Assembly: GCA_029570205.1 (NCBI GenBank)
Contig: JAKQSI010000042.1
Coordinates: 116,936 to 149,124 of the forward strand
Reading direction: 5' to 3'
DNA length: 32,189 nucleotides
DNA from: Candidatus Omnitrophota bacterium
Lineage (GTDB): Bacteria > Hinthialibacterota > Hinthialibacteria > Hinthialibacterales > JAKPRU01
Shown here: positions 17,701 through 24,567 of the stretch, in pieces
Layout of the letters: each line of letters begins with the position of its first letter
Numbering within the stretch: the stretch's first letter is position 1
Translations under genes and position numbers: made by a program
The notes under the pieces: generated by a model
What the model was told of the DNA's origin: nothing
Databases searched by the model: none
Seen by the model: only the letters and a program-made list of their open reading frames with translations

Positions 17701-17894
17701 TCCGCTCCCAGAATCGGCTTGATCCCGCGCTTCTGGGCCGCCTTGTAAAACGGTACAGCGCTGTATATCCCGTCATAATCGGTGATCGCAATGCCGGGCA
17801 TCCCAAACCGAGATGCCGCCCCCACAAGGTCCTCCACCGAGGCCGGGCTGCTCAGGAACGAGTAATAGCTATGCACATGAAGCGGAACATACAT
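14769..17894 (-). CDS. dnaE2: DNA polymerase III alpha-like subunit, error-prone DnaE2/ImuC type
   Basis: The 1041-residue protein has an N-terminal PHP domain (LHVHSYYSFLSS, residues 5-16; GIAITDYDG, 34-42), the C-family polymerase palm with D379 and D381 (LADIDLDLP) and D532 (LVKIDLLGQ), the helix-hairpin-helix region, and a C-terminal OB fold (VTICGTIVERR...GEYMKFVSVAD). It ends right after the OB fold and lacks the tau-binding tail of replicative DnaE (about 1160 residues), which with its length points to the DnaE2 type used in translesion synthesis. The PHP motif reads TDY, not TDH, so the PHP metal centre is probably impaired. GGTGAG precedes the ATG at 17894. A promoter with a LexA-like palindrome lies just upstream. 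No imuA/imuB genes are near. Confidence 0.87.
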   Translation of the reverse strand: MYVPLHVHSYYSFLSSPASVEDLVGAASRFGMPGIAITDYDGIYSAVPFYKAAQKRGIKPILGAEVSLDDGSRIVLLIKNGVGYRNLSRLITFLIDHPEGISRQAVANHREGLLCLSGCRKGPPARGILARQGEKAVQEATGFREIFAEDFFLEMHWGPDSRDRWLLSEIAALGRRVGVACLAVPNAHYVDPADEMLYRILVSIRTGTALHYRHPEKELRLSLDLPGPAEMARRFRDYPEVLENTFRAAERCELPLSLGRTIFPHFPLPEGESAASYLRKLCFAGAVERYGDLSEPIRERLEYELRIIQQVGYSEYFLMTWDICREAHRRGIWAVARGSAADSMVCYALGISHVCPVRYNLYFERFLNPERMIHSGLADIDLDLPWDRRDEMVEYVYQRYGADHCATICSMVRMHARTAIGEVGKVLGLAEREIRSLTKRLPYGSAERLEEKIHVLPECSDLPVDREPLRTLLAIAKCLEGAPRHTGMHPCGLVVSRQPLTDLVPLQKSAKGPIVTQFDMEPVEELGLVKIDLLGQAGLTVISETIETIRQQHGIEINPYEIPEDDPKTWELIAGGQARGCFQIESPAMCNLLKMLNCRDMECLIAALSIIRPGASNHGKMRQFSRRYQGIEPVTYPHPALKPVLERTYGVMVYEEHVLMIAHAFAGMNLGRADLLRRALTKWNCRNTVEEFEAEFRRGARAKGYADKEIDTVWRYITEFSGYAFNKAHSASYAILAYQAAYLKAHYPAAFLAAALSSGRGFYSRFVYTLEARQLGIGFLLPDFNASDAARFTVEGNQIRVPLEQVKDVPGRVARQIVAERGVRGPFKSPEDLMRRVRMDPAVLRALIRCGAGDSWGVPRPALLWEMESLTRRPTRAGTCNASSPQMSLFEPENEARFAMLRGHRDYPFRRKMEIEMESLGFTVSGHPLDYYDGYLDWRPYTPIVSLPQYPNATVTICGTIVERRATKTLKGEYMKFVSVADRTGIAELVLFPPVYHQYGRLTAGNGVLEYHGTLEPFENRNGFVVNVHAVRTVLPSPTPV

Positions 17895-17911
17895 GACGGC
17901 TCACCGGATAT

Positions 17912-17940
17912 ATTGTACATCTGTTCAGTATCCGATGCAA
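17912..17940 (-). promoter_or_regulatory. Putative promoter and LexA-like operator of dnaE2-galT-galK
   Basis: On the minus strand TTGCAT (17940-17935) and TACAAT (17917-17912) are 17 nt apart; the -10 matches 5 of 6. A 14-bp imperfect palindrome, TGAACAGATGTACA on the minus strand (17927-17914), overlaps the spacer and -10. It has the GAAC-N4-GTNC shape of the Gram-positive LexA box, with one mismatch in the second half-site core. It lies about 20 nt before the ATG. Confidence 0.45.
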
Positions 17941-18024
17941 GAAAAACCTGCCCGGTCCACCGTCGAACAGGCCAGGGCGAAAACCCCTGTATCTGTCGCA
18001 GGACCGCAAATCAGCGTATAAACT

Positions 18025-18065
18025 TTCCCCCGAAAATTGGGGGCGACAGACAGGGGGGGTGAATT
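18025..18065. repeat. GC-rich hairpin repeat (type B, copy 2)
   Basis: CCCCC (18027-18031) pairs with GGGGG (18039-18043), extended by G-T and A-T pairs, and is followed by GACAGACAGGGGGGGTGAA. It is similar to 2096-2134. It lies in the 469-nt gap (17895-18363) between the regulator gene and dnaE2. Confidence 0.65.
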
Positions 18066-18086
18066 CTTTCAACGCACAAGTCCGCT

Positions 18087-18377
18087 TCATATTCCGGGGA
18101 GCATTGCGAGTATATTTCGATTGTTGCAGTTGCGGGTCATATTGATTTCGGAATCCGCAAAGTAGAACAGCATGATCCGATAATTCAAAATCATTGCGGA
18201 AAAGCGTCCTGCGGGTATGTTGCCTACTCGCTTCGATTGAGGGATGTCTGCCTCGGCCGGCAGGGGGATACCTATGAACAAGCGCCGGTCGGTGTCAAAT
18301 CCTGCACAGCCCGCAATGTCCGATTGCGTGGGATGGCCCTCCTTCCAACGGGTGCGGGGCGCGTCAGTTAATTTCAT
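18087..18377 (-). pseudogene. Short frame, possible remnant of a GyrI-like effector-binding domain
   Basis: A 96-codon frame overlaps the end of the regulator gene by 14 nt and reads FDTDRRLFIGIPLPAEAD, then IPQSKRVGNIPAGRFSAM. The IPAGR(F/Y)S/A pattern after a strand and loop recalls the GyrI-like / AraC C-terminal effector-binding fold, which is normally about 150 residues. The first 20 and the last 35 residues do not look like the family, and the ATG at 18377 has no well-placed ribosome site (a G-run lies one base before it). I see it as a fragment or chance frame; the resemblance is from memory only. Confidence 0.25.
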
Positions 18378-19737
18378 ACCCCTGTTTTGTGTACCGTTGG
18401 ATTTTATAGAGCAGAGCGCGGCGACTGATACCGAGTTCTCTGGCGGTTCCACTGCGGTTAAAGGCGTTTTTGCGCAGTGTCTTGAGAATAGCCTCACGTT
18501 CAATATCTTCCAGTTTTCGACGGTTCGCGGGCAGGTTATCGTCGGCATTATCCTCCGAGAAGGCTGCCAGAATACGCTTGGGGAGATGCTCGCGGATAAT
18601 CAAGTCGCCTCGTGCCATCAGGGTGGCACGCTCCATGGCATTGCGCAGTTCGCGGACATTCCCCGGCCACTCATACTCTTCCAGACAGCGGACAACCGAA
18701 GGCGAAAGGCGCGGCCGGCCATCCATGAAAGCGGCAGCAAAATAATTCGCTAGGGGGATGATATCCTCGCGTCGTTCGCGCAATGGAGGGACGTAAATTT
18801 CCATGACATTCAGGCGGAAAAACAGGTCTTCGCGGAACTTGCCCTGTTCGACTTCTTTCTCCAGGTTGCGGTTGGTGGTCGCCAGAATGCGGACATTGGT
18901 TTTGCGAACCAGGTTGGATCCGACCCGCTGGAATGTGCCGTCCTGGGTAATTTGAAGGAGTTTGGCCTGTAACGGGGGCGACATTTCACCGATTTCATCG
19001 AGCAAAATGGAGCCGCCATCCGCCTCTTCGAAACGTCCGATGCGCTGTTGGGACGCTCCGGTGAACGAACCGCGTTCATGGCCGAACAGTTCGCTCTCCA
19101 GGAGGGCTTCCGGGATTGTGGCACAATTCACCTTCACCAGAGGTTTACTCACGCGCCCACTGCGACGATGGATAAAATCGGCCAGGACCTCTTTTCCAAC
19201 TCCACTCTCGCCTGTGATGAGAATCCGGCTGTCGGAGGGCGCAACAAACGCGGCCTCCCGAAAGATTTGGAGAGTTAGAGGGCTTTCCGCGATGACATCT
19301 TCCGGGAGGTCCGGCCGTTCCAGACCCTGAAGAGGGGCGGATTCGCAGATTCCGATCGCTTTTTGAACGGAGGACAAGAGCTCGTCCAGGTCGATGGGTT
19401 TTTCCAGGTAATTGACGGCTCCATCCTGCATGGCCCGAACCGCGTCGCGGATATCGGCATAAGCCGTGACCAGGAGGACCGGCAAGGTCGGGAACCGCTT
19501 CCGAGCCAGCCGTAACGTATCCAGGCCGGACATGCCGGGCATACGTACATCGGAAATTATGATGTGGATATCCTCCTCCCGGTTTAGAATCTCAATTGAT
19601 TCCTCTCCGGATGCTGCGGTCAAGACTGTAAATCCCTGGCCGGATAGGAACGACGCCAGCAGGCTTCGCTGTCCGCCATCGTCATCCACGATCAGGATTC
19701 GATATTTGGAACGTTCTTCCTGAAATTCACCTGTCAT
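18364..19737 (-). CDS. NtrC-family sigma54-dependent response regulator
   Basis: The 457-residue protein has three domains. The receiver (residues 12-130) has the acidic pair in VDDD, the phosphoacceptor D63 (IIISDVRMPG), T91 and K113. The AAA+ domain (about 150-385) has Walker A GESGVGKE (176-183), the sigma54-contact loop ESELFGHERGSFTGA (214-228), Walker B LLDEIGEM and the arginine-finger region FREDLFFRLNV. The C-terminal Fis-type helix-turn-helix is at about 425-450 (RSGTARELGISRRALLYKIQRY). The usual GAFTGA loop is GSFTGA here. Its ATG overlaps the kinase stop (ATGA), so the pair is coupled. As the last gene of the secretion operon, it may control that operon with RpoN. Confidence 0.95.
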   Translation of the reverse strand: MTGEFQEERSKYRILIVDDDGGQRSLLASFLSGQGFTVLTAASGEESIEILNREEDIHIIISDVRMPGMSGLDTLRLARKRFPTLPVLLVTAYADIRDAVRAMQDGAVNYLEKPIDLDELLSSVQKAIGICESAPLQGLERPDLPEDVIAESPLTLQIFREAAFVAPSDSRILITGESGVGKEVLADFIHRRSGRVSKPLVKVNCATIPEALLESELFGHERGSFTGASQQRIGRFEEADGGSILLDEIGEMSPPLQAKLLQITQDGTFQRVGSNLVRKTNVRILATTNRNLEKEVEQGKFREDLFFRLNVMEIYVPPLRERREDIIPLANYFAAAFMDGRPRLSPSVVRCLEEYEWPGNVRELRNAMERATLMARGDLIIREHLPKRILAAFSEDNADDNLPANRRKLEDIEREAILKTLRKNAFNRSGTARELGISRRALLYKIQRYTKQGYEIN

Positions 19738-21257
19738 TCTGGGTTGCCTTTGGATAGAACATTGAAGCCGAAAATACGGAAAACGGCTCCAGGTTCTTCG
19801 GTTGGAACATACCGGATTTCCCAGCCATGAGCCAAAACAATCTGACTCACCACGGCGAGGCCCAAGCCGGTTCCATGTTCCCGCGTAGTGAAATATGGTT
19901 GAAAAATCTTGCTCTGGTTTTCTACGGGCACTCCCGGACCGTTGTCCCGGATTTCAAGAAAGGGTTTTTGTCCTTTTTCCTGCCCGAATCGGATCCGGAT
20001 CAACCCTCCCTCATCCACGGACTGAATCGCATTCAACAGCAGGTTGAAGAGGACCTGCCGGAAAAACGATTCGTCTGCCTCAATGGTCGTATCCGGGATT
20101 TCAACTTTCAGGTCGATTTTTTTGTCGCCGAGGTCGGATAACAGGGCCTGTTCGACCTCCCTGGTTACGGCGGCCAGATTGACGGGAGTCGGTTTCGGCT
20201 CACACGGCTTGGAATAGTTAATGAACTCGTTGAGTTGTGCGGTGATCTGATCGACCTCTTCCGTAATCTGTAAGGCCTGGGTTTGGGTTTCGGGTCGCGT
20301 GCCGGTATCGCGTGCGATGACCTGCGCCAGCCCGCGAACAAGATTCAGCGGATTGCGTGTTTCATGCGCCAGACCGGCGGCAGCGAGATTCATTCTGCGT
20401 AAATGGACGTTCATTTCGTTGGCCCGTACCAGGCGCACCTGCAAATCCGACGAGCGAACCAGACTGCGCCACGCCAACCCGAACCCTAACAGGGCCACAA
20501 GGGTAGACGCGACAATGGGGATTCGCAGCCAGACATCTTTCTTAATAGCCAAATCATATTGTTTTGTGGACATCTCAATCGCGAATCCATGAAGTCCCGC
20601 TTTTTGAACTAACGATTGGTATTCTTCCTCATCCATTCCTCGCGGGCGTCGAATTCGTGGTCCGGGCCGGTTCCTTTCCCGGCGAACATGGTCTCCGGCT
20701 CGGGTAGCCGATTCAATGTTGCTGTCGGCAGGTTCCGGGGGCAAAGGTCGGGGTTCGTTATCCTCAAAGGCTTCCATTTCCGGCGGAGGCGGCCGCATCC
20801 GGTGAAGAATGCCTCGATCATTTTCCTGAAGGATCAGAGTGGGGGTGTCCCAATCCTCGAGTGGGGATTCCACTTCCAGATCGACAAGACTGACCATCCA
20901 AACGGAGTTTTTGTCCCACTTTTCTCCAGCCTCAATCAGACTGTCCAAATCGGAGATGTCGATATCGCCCGCCGAACACACAATTTCACCATAAGCATTA
21001 AACAGTATAACGGACTTGAAGTCTTCGGAGCGGACAAGTTCGAGCAAGGCGGCTTCCAGTCGAGGTTGAAAAACAACACCCCCGAAAAAACGCTGGGACC
21101 GGATTACTACAGCGAGAGTATTGGCGATATCACGTCCCCGATTGCGCAGGGCGGTCCGGCCGTCCGCAACGACTCGCTGATGCTCCAGGTACTGCCACGC
21201 CACGACCGCCAGCCAGAAGATTGTCAACACAATGGGGATCACCCGTTTGAGAATCAT
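19734..21257 (-). CDS. Membrane sensor histidine kinase
   Basis: The 507-residue inner-membrane kinase has two transmembrane segments (about residues 5-22 and 246-265) that enclose a periplasmic sensor region of about 220 residues. That region contains a Pro/Glu-rich and an Arg-rich stretch (about 155-205). After the second segment come HisKA with H298 (GLAHETRNPLNLVRG), and the ATPase domain with the N box FNLLLNAIQSV (404-414), G1 DNGPGVP (438-444), an F box IFQPYFTT and G2 HGTGLGLAVV. It probably autophosphorylates and passes phosphate to D63 of the next gene's product. Its ATG at 21257 overlaps the secretin stop as ATGA, so the sensor is part of the secretion operon. The signal sensed is unknown. 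Confidence 0.95.
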   Translation of the reverse strand: MILKRVIPIVLTIFWLAVVAWQYLEHQRVVADGRTALRNRGRDIANTLAVVIRSQRFFGGVVFQPRLEAALLELVRSEDFKSVILFNAYGEIVCSAGDIDISDLDSLIEAGEKWDKNSVWMVSLVDLEVESPLEDWDTPTLILQENDRGILHRMRPPPPEMEAFEDNEPRPLPPEPADSNIESATRAGDHVRRERNRPGPRIRRPRGMDEEEYQSLVQKAGLHGFAIEMSTKQYDLAIKKDVWLRIPIVASTLVALLGFGLAWRSLVRSSDLQVRLVRANEMNVHLRRMNLAAAGLAHETRNPLNLVRGLAQVIARDTGTRPETQTQALQITEEVDQITAQLNEFINYSKPCEPKPTPVNLAAVTREVEQALLSDLGDKKIDLKVEIPDTTIEADESFFRQVLFNLLLNAIQSVDEGGLIRIRFGQEKGQKPFLEIRDNGPGVPVENQSKIFQPYFTTREHGTGLGLAVVSQIVLAHGWEIRYVPTEEPGAVFRIFGFNVLSKGNPE

Positions 21258-22471
21258 GAACGTGTCCTTGATTGGTTCTTCCGGCTTTTCTTCGTGTTGG
21301 AGTTCTTACTGGTGTTGTCATCCGAGGGCGCGGGTTTTGTGTCGGATGTCGGCTCGTCCGATGATTTCTTGACCTGCGCTTCGGGCAAGCCATCCATGAA
21401 TTTCGTGAATTGGTCTTCCGGGAAGGCCTGAGGCATCAGTTCGGACTCGCTCCGTTCTTTCGCGGTGACATCCACCAGTTTCTCCGGGCCTTCCACAACA
21501 TAAGGCGTGAGGAAGATCAACAATTCCGTTTTCTCGCTCCCCTTGACTTTCCGCTGGAAGAGCAGTCCCAGGCCGGGAATGTCTCCCAACACCGGGACCT
21601 TGTTTCGCGTCTCCGTCGTATTATCCGACATCATACCCCCAATCACAACGGTTTGGCCGTTTGGTGTGACAACGACGGTGTCGGCGGATCGCTTGGCAAA
21701 CACCGGCGAGTTGATGGTATCGGAGATCGGCACGGTTTCGTCCGTGATCGTAGAGATTTCGGGAGCCAGAATCATTTCGACGAGGCCCTCTTTTGTGATA
21801 AACGGAGTCACCCGGAGAATAATCCCGATATCTTCGTACTCGACCGTATTGATGGTCTGACCGTCCGAGGTGACCCGACTGTTTGTAATGAAAGGAACTT
21901 CCTTACCGACGGTAATCACGGCCTCCTGATTGTTGCGCGTAAGGATCGATGGACGAGACAGCACTTCCAGTTTTCCGGCCTCCTGAATAGCCCGAAGAGT
22001 AACATTAACATCGTCCTCGAGGAGTTTGTAAAAGCTGCCTCGCGACTCTGCCGCCAACCCGTACGCGGTTTCAAATACGTTGGAACCGGGGCGGTCGCCA
22101 TTGATGTCAAGCATTCCCTCTACGCCGATATCCACATCGTCCCGATAGGTTACCTCAGCAAATACCACTTTGATCAGTACCTGCTGAATCGGACGGTCGA
22201 GGCTCTCGATGATCTGCCGGATATGCTCGTTGGAGTAATCATCCGAAATCACGATAATCGACCGACTGTCCCGATCCGCCTCGATAACGGCTTCGCCGAT
22301 CGTACCCTGGCCGTAATAAATCCGCTGTACGGACGAAGAACTGAGCGAACTGGAGCTGCCAAACTGGCTTTGCCCAAACCCCATGCTCCCTCCAGTCCGC
22401 TGAGCCGAAACCGACCGGGATACCACCGTGCCGGACAGAACGAATAATATCACAACAACCAGACGCTTCAT
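21254..22471 (-). CDS. gspD: Type II secretion secretin, C-terminal (channel) half
   Basis: The 405-residue protein has its own Sec signal peptide (residues 1-23, LVVVILFVLSGTVVSRSVSA). A Ser/Gly-rich stretch (24-50) leads to only the second half of an N domain (GTIGEAVIEADRDSRSIIVI, then IIESLDRPIQQVLIKVVFAEV). The secretin pore domain follows, with LSRPSILTRNNQEAVITVGK (171-190), PFITNSRV, GIILRVTPFI and the hallmark VPVLGDIPGLGLLF (292-305). The tail from about 350 is low complexity, polar and basic. Ordinary GspD is 600-700 residues in one chain; here N0-N2/N3 come from the gene just upstream. AAGGAAGGGAGG precedes the ATG at 22471, so this half is translated on its own. It should form the outer-membrane ring. 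Confidence 0.93.
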   Translation of the reverse strand: MKRLVVVILFVLSGTVVSRSVSAQRTGGSMGFGQSQFGSSSSLSSSSVQRIYYGQGTIGEAVIEADRDSRSIIVISDDYSNEHIRQIIESLDRPIQQVLIKVVFAEVTYRDDVDIGVEGMLDINGDRPGSNVFETAYGLAAESRGSFYKLLEDDVNVTLRAIQEAGKLEVLSRPSILTRNNQEAVITVGKEVPFITNSRVTSDGQTINTVEYEDIGIILRVTPFITKEGLVEMILAPEISTITDETVPISDTINSPVFAKRSADTVVVTPNGQTVVIGGMMSDNTTETRNKVPVLGDIPGLGLLFQRKVKGSEKTELLIFLTPYVVEGPEKLVDVTAKERSESELMPQAFPEDQFTKFMDGLPEAQVKKSSDEPTSDTKPAPSDDNTSKNSNTKKSRKNQSRTRS

Positions 22472-22492
22472 TGTTCGGCCTCCCTTCCTTGG

Positions 22493-23944
22493 CTAATCTG
22501 AACTTCGAATCGACTGCGAACCCGACGAATCCGTGCTCACCGTTCGATTGCTGAGCGTATTCGCATTCGTGTCCGATGTCTCGGACCTGTTTGTGGACGA
22601 GTACTCGTTCTCAAATATATTCCGTAGAATCTCGGCTACATTGTCGACATCCGCATATTCCAAGTGATATACGAACACCTTCTTCTTCCGCGCGGGATCG
22701 CAATCCAGCTGCTCGACCATCTGGGCAATCTGGACCATTGTTTCATGCGCGGCCAATACCAACACAGAATTGGTACGCGGATCTGCGACGCATCGAACCG
22801 TGGTTTGCTCCAATTTGCGATCACTAGTCGTAGTTTGCTCGGAACCGCCTCCCATCCCGGGCATCATTCCGGGTCCCCCGCCGCCCGGGCCGAAACGCGG
22901 GGCAAACGGGTTTTGGCTGCTGCTCGACTCATCAGGAAACAACTCCTGAATTTGCTCGGCCAGTTCCGACGCATCTGCCTGCTTCAAAGTGAACACACGG
23001 ACCTCTGTGAGGTCCTCCGTTGGAGTGTCTACCTCCTTCACAATCGCCTCGATTGTGGGCATCAGATCCGCAGGGGCATTCACAATCAGTGAGTTCGTCT
23101 TGTCGTCGGCCACGGCTACGACACGGGCGGCTGCCCGCCGAGCCTCACTGCTGGTCTGCGGTTCACTCGCACCGCCCATCGCACCCATTTCGCTACCCGG
23201 GCCCCCTAAGCGCCCAAACCGAAAGCCGGTCCGCTGATTCCAGCGGCTGCTCGAATCCTCGCTTTGAAACAGTTGCGTAATCGTTTCAGCCAAATCCGAC
23301 GCATCGGCATATTGCAGAAGAAAGACACGGATCGAGGCGATCGTTGAAATCGAGGTATCCAGCGATTCAATGATCTTTACCATACGATGAACGTTGTTTT
23401 GCGTGTCGGTAATGATGACGGCATTGCTGCTCTCGTTTGCGCTCATGCCCGCATACGACGGCAGCAAAGGTTGCAGGTTCTCGATCAGCTTCACGGCATC
23501 GACATAACGGACCGGGACAATCTGTGTAACCATTTCATCCGTTCGCGGAATGGCCTCCGCCACATTCCCCGTTTGGACCGGAATGTCTTTTTGCTTGGCC
23601 TCCTCCCTCTTTACTATTACAAGGGTCCGGCCCCGCCGGATTGCCGCATAGCCTTTCTCATATAAAACCGTGTTAAGCAGATCCACGGCTTCTTCCTGCG
23701 TGAGGGGTTGCCGGCTCACTACGTCTACCTCCGCCTCCACATTCACCTGCTTGACAATCGCAAATCCGACTGCTTGACTGAAATAGTCCAGTACTGTGTC
23801 CAGGCTGGCGCCCCGGAAATTGAGACGGATCCCGTTACCGCCTTGCGCTTGGGCGGAGGGGGTGGCGTCCTCAAGGGCCACCGCATCGGTTACGTCCGGA
23901 ATAACCAGCGCAATAAACAGTATAACCGCGAAGCCGGATTTCAT
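22493..23944 (-). CDS. Secretin N-domain protein (N-terminal half of split GspD)
   Basis: The 483-residue exported protein (signal peptide about 1-22) consists of secretin periplasmic domains and has no pore domain. N0 is at about 38-115 (IRLNFRGASLDTVLDYFSQA). Three N1-type modules follow: 138-200 (VPVRYVDAVKLIENLQPLL), 204-308 (VFLLQYADASDLAETITQLF with TNSLIVNAP) and 310-420 (VFTLKQADASELAEQIQELF with TNSVLVLAA), the last two with Ser/Gly-rich loops. It ends with the first half only of another module (VFVYHLEYADVDNVAEILRN) and a Ser/Thr/Asn-rich tail. The matching second half begins the next gene, 21 nt on. The two products should assemble into one periplasmic vestibule. The start ATG overlaps the GspC-like stop (ATGA). 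Confidence 0.9.
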   Translation of the reverse strand: MKSGFAVILFIALVIPDVTDAVALEDATPSAQAQGGNGIRLNFRGASLDTVLDYFSQAVGFAIVKQVNVEAEVDVVSRQPLTQEEAVDLLNTVLYEKGYAAIRRGRTLVIVKREEAKQKDIPVQTGNVAEAIPRTDEMVTQIVPVRYVDAVKLIENLQPLLPSYAGMSANESSNAVIITDTQNNVHRMVKIIESLDTSISTIASIRVFLLQYADASDLAETITQLFQSEDSSSRWNQRTGFRFGRLGGPGSEMGAMGGASEPQTSSEARRAAARVVAVADDKTNSLIVNAPADLMPTIEAIVKEVDTPTEDLTEVRVFTLKQADASELAEQIQELFPDESSSSQNPFAPRFGPGGGGPGMMPGMGGGSEQTTTSDRKLEQTTVRCVADPRTNSVLVLAAHETMVQIAQMVEQLDCDPARKKKVFVYHLEYADVDNVAEILRNIFENEYSSTNRSETSDTNANTLSNRTVSTDSSGSQSIRSSD

Positions 23945-24567
23945 AATTCTTTTCTCTCCTGTTTTCGTCTCTCCATCATTCTTTGCAATAAATCGCTGCC
24001 GGCTCCCTGCGCCGCCGGTTCGGACTTTGTCACGGCAGGCTCGGCGCTGTCCCGACGGTTCCCCGGTTCATGCCCCGGCAATGTTTTCCGCGCCGGCACG
24101 GCGGCCACTTCCCATCGACCGCCATCCTGCCTGACTATGCGCGACCCGACCGGGAGATCCAGTGACGTCCCGGAGCTTTGAAGCGAAACATGTCCGGGGT
24201 CTATCACCGTAACGGTGCATCCCGCGATCGTGTCGCCCACGCTGAGTACCCCTTGATAGTCCGCATCGCTTCCCTCGAAGAAGGCATACGTTCCCGCTCC
24301 GGTATCGATCATACCGACGTAGATTATCTCCTCTACTGTCGGCGTGCGGGCGACCGGGGAAGGCAGCGATTCTGCGCTTACATGTTTCCGATTGGGATTA
24401 AAGATATTTCGACTGATAATTAACTGAAAAGACTCGTACTTCTGCGCCGAATGGTTGTCTTTCGGTTCGGCTATATCCTGGCAGACACTGTGCCCGCCAA
24501 GAACTGCCGTTATACACATCATACGAACCAAAGCCGCAATCAAGTCTCTTGATATTCCCCTGTTCAT
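23941..24567 (-). CDS. GspC-like T2SS inner-membrane/periplasmic protein
   Basis: The 208-residue protein has one N-terminal hydrophobic segment (about residues 8-28), then a periplasmic HR-like domain with the landmark IISRNIFNPNRK (about 50-61) and a small beta domain (IYVGMIDTGAGTYAFFEG, VLSVGDTIAGCTVTVIDPGHV). This is the pattern of GspC/PilP proteins, which link the inner-membrane platform to the N0 domain of the secretin. There is no PDZ domain; the C-terminal 60 residues are polar and end in a charged helix (LLQRMMERRKQERKEL). It is immediately before the secretin N-domain gene and overlaps both neighbours by ATGA, as expected for partners. The assignment rests on position plus the RNIF motif. 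Confidence 0.75.
   Translation of the reverse strand: MNRGISRDLIAALVRMMCITAVLGGHSVCQDIAEPKDNHSAQKYESFQLIISRNIFNPNRKHVSAESLPSPVARTPTVEEIIYVGMIDTGAGTYAFFEGSDADYQGVLSVGDTIAGCTVTVIDPGHVSLQSSGTSLDLPVGSRIVRQDGGRWEVAAVPARKTLPGHEPGNRRDSAEPAVTKSEPAAQGAGSDLLQRMMERRKQERKEL

Noticed and set aside
16344-18062. A 572-codon plus-strand frame opposite dnaE2
   Set aside because: It is the antisense of strongly conserved polymerase codons, full of Arg/His/Pro/Gln, with no domain; it also runs through a hairpin repeat. A GC-rich shadow frame.
21410-22447. A 345-codon plus-strand frame opposite the secretin gene
   Set aside because: It has no recognisable domain and lies entirely within gspD on the other strand.
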